Under the pieces are notes generated by a model. The model saw nothing but the letters and a program-made list of their open reading frames with translations, was not told the origin of the DNA and ran no database searches. Of a stretch of DNA of 6,584 bases, positions 5,599-6,584 are shown piece after piece (the first letter of the stretch is position 1; every line of letters begins with the position of its first letter). Where the stretch lies: the NCBI GenBank assembly GCA_026387805.1, contig JAPLKY010000145.1:1-6584 (forward strand), in the 5' to 3' direction. The translations under genes and the position numbers were made by a program. This DNA comes from Candidatus Krumholzibacteriia bacterium. GTDB taxonomy: Bacteria > Krumholzibacteriota > Krumholzibacteriia > Krumholzibacteriales > Krumholzibacteriaceae.

Positions 5599-6584
5599 TC
5601 AGCCTCTCCTGAAGACCGCGACGGTCTCCGCGTGGTACGTCGCGGGGAAGAGGTCGACGAGGTTGATCTCAGAGAGGATGTAACCCGCCTCGATGAGCGC
5701 CTTCGCGTCCCGCGCGAAGGTCGGCGGATCGCACGAGACGAAGATGAGCTCCTGCGGCTTGATCCGGATGATTCCCTGAAGCACCGCTTTCGGAAGCCCC
5801 AGACGCGGCGGATCGACCATAATGATGTCGTAGCCGCCGAGCCTCCCGATCTCCTTTTCCGCGTCCCCGCGCCGGAACCTCGCGTTCGCGACCGCGTTGA
5901 GCCGCGCGGCCGCCGCGGCGTTCCGCGCCGCGCCCTGGTTCTGCTCGATGCCGAAGGCCTCGATCGCCATCTTCGCGAGCGGGAGGGTGAAGAATCCGGT
6001 GCCGCAGTAGAGATCGAGGAGCTTCCTGCGCACGGCGCCGGGAAGCGAGACGACGAGCTCGACGAGAGGCGTCGCGAGGAAGCGGTTCACCTGGAAGAAT
6101 GATTCGCCGTTCACGGGGAACATGAACCCGCCCGCCTCCATGAGGACCTCGGGGGGACCCGGGCGGTCGAGAAGCCCCCAGAAATGCACGGCGCCGAACT
6201 TGTCCATCCGCACGCGGACCTCGGTGAGCGGCTCGAACGCCTCGGGCGGGATCGCGGCGATCTCTTTTCTCATTTCCTCGGGGAGCAGCAGGCATCCCTG
6301 CGGAGGGAAAGGAACGAGGGTGTCCGATTCCCTCATGAGGAATCCGGGGTGCCTCTCGGCGTCGACCTTGAAAATAGCGTGGTTCCGGTACCCGTAGCGC
6401 TCGGGGCAGGGGATAACGCGCTTGAAATCGGTCTTGGTCTTGCCGATGCGCTCAAGGTCCTCGAGGATGCTCTCGCGCTTGACCTTTATCTCGTCCTCGT
6501 AACCGAGATGCTGCAGGTGGCAGCCGCCGCACCTGCCGAAGACGGGGCATTCGCTCTCGCGCCGCAGGGGAGAGGGCTCGACGA
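5599..6584 (-). CDS. rlmD: RlmD/RumA-type 23S rRNA (uracil-5-)-methyltransferase, 5' end beyond the window
   Basis: The C-terminal 327 residues of a SAM-dependent RNA m5U methyltransferase; the start, and any N-terminal TRAM domain, lie past the right edge. Internal ATGs such as 6336 are not the start because conserved sequence continues upstream. Counting from the first full codon, Cys12, Cys18, Cys21 (CPVFGRCGGC) and Cys97 match the four [4Fe-4S] ligands of RumA, with identical C-x5-C-x2-C spacing. Then come FFQVN (Gln164), SAM motif I DLYCGTGFF (encoded 6015-5986), VDPPRLGL (Asp257), the nucleophile Cys284 in VSCDPPTFARD and the base Glu319 in YHAET. The 35-residue Cys-Glu spacing equals that of E. 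coli RumA (Cys389, Glu424). The usual SC(N/D)PAT is SCDPPT here. Family membership is very secure. The target base (U1939 or U747) and hence RlmD versus RlmC or RlmCD is an inference, so the symbol is provisional. It converges with phosphofructokinase, 102 bases apart. Confidence 0.93.
   Translation of the reverse strand, partial: VEPSPLRRESECPVFGRCGGCHLQHLGYEDEIKVKRESILEDLERIGKTKTDFKRVIPCPERYGYRNHAIFKVDAERHPGFLMRESDTLVPFPPQGCLLLPEEMRKEIAAIPPEAFEPLTEVRVRMDKFGAVHFWGLLDRPGPPEVLMEAGGFMFPVNGESFFQVNRFLATPLVELVVSLPGAVRRKLLDLYCGTGFFTLPLAKMAIEAFGIEQNQGAARNAAAAARLNAVANARFRRGDAEKEIGRLGGYDIIMVDPPRLGLPKAVLQGIIRIKPQELIFVSCDPPTFARDAKALIEAGYILSEINLVDLFPATYHAETVAVFRRG

Noticed and set aside
5599..6336. Treating the methyltransferase as a complete 245-residue gene starting at 6336
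   Set aside because: Reading the same frame upstream to the window edge gives no stop and encodes the three iron-sulfur cysteines and conserved flanking sequence, so the gene is truncated by the window.

Overview
This 6.6-kb window is an ordinary bacterial chromosomal segment. Most of it is GC-rich (two 60-base samples counted by hand gave 62% and 70%). It holds four complete protein genes and one gene cut by the right edge. The diderm-style export signals (a signal peptidase I substrate and a lipoprotein), the very compact layout and the pyrophosphate-type phosphofructokinase suggest a Gram-negative, possibly uncultivated lineage. I cannot name a phylum from the sequence alone.

Layout, left to right. 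(1) 70-2655, minus strand: a secreted S9 (prolyl oligopeptidase family) serine peptidase with an extra N-terminal module, a beta-propeller and a complete Ser-Asp-His triad, read from a good sigma70-like promoter at 2727-2755. (2) 2925-3701, plus strand: an exported protein of unknown family, lying in a distinctly lower-GC island (about 42-52% in hand-counted samples) that runs from about 2720 to 3780. (3) 3807-4376, plus strand: a thioredoxin-fold lipoprotein with a CHWC active site. (4) 4408-5496, plus strand, 31 bases further on and probably co-transcribed with it: a 6-phosphofructokinase with the Asp/Lys pair of pyrophosphate-dependent enzymes but non-standard residues at three conserved positions. 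(5) 5599-6584, minus strand and running off the right edge: an iron-sulfur RlmD/RumA-type RNA m5U methyltransferase with all catalytic residues. The last two genes converge, with 102 bases between them and no clear terminator.

The genes do not make one obvious pathway. They cover extracytoplasmic peptide degradation, extracytoplasmic thiol chemistry, glycolysis/gluconeogenesis and RNA modification. I found no CRISPR array, transposase, tRNA, rRNA or defence module, and nothing amounting to a new multi-gene system. The points most worth a second look are the unknown low-GC exported gene, the altered sugar-phosphate-site residue in the phosphofructokinase, and several dyad or direct-repeat elements at the promoters. 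No stretch longer than 300 bases lacks a gene; the longest gap is 2656-2924.
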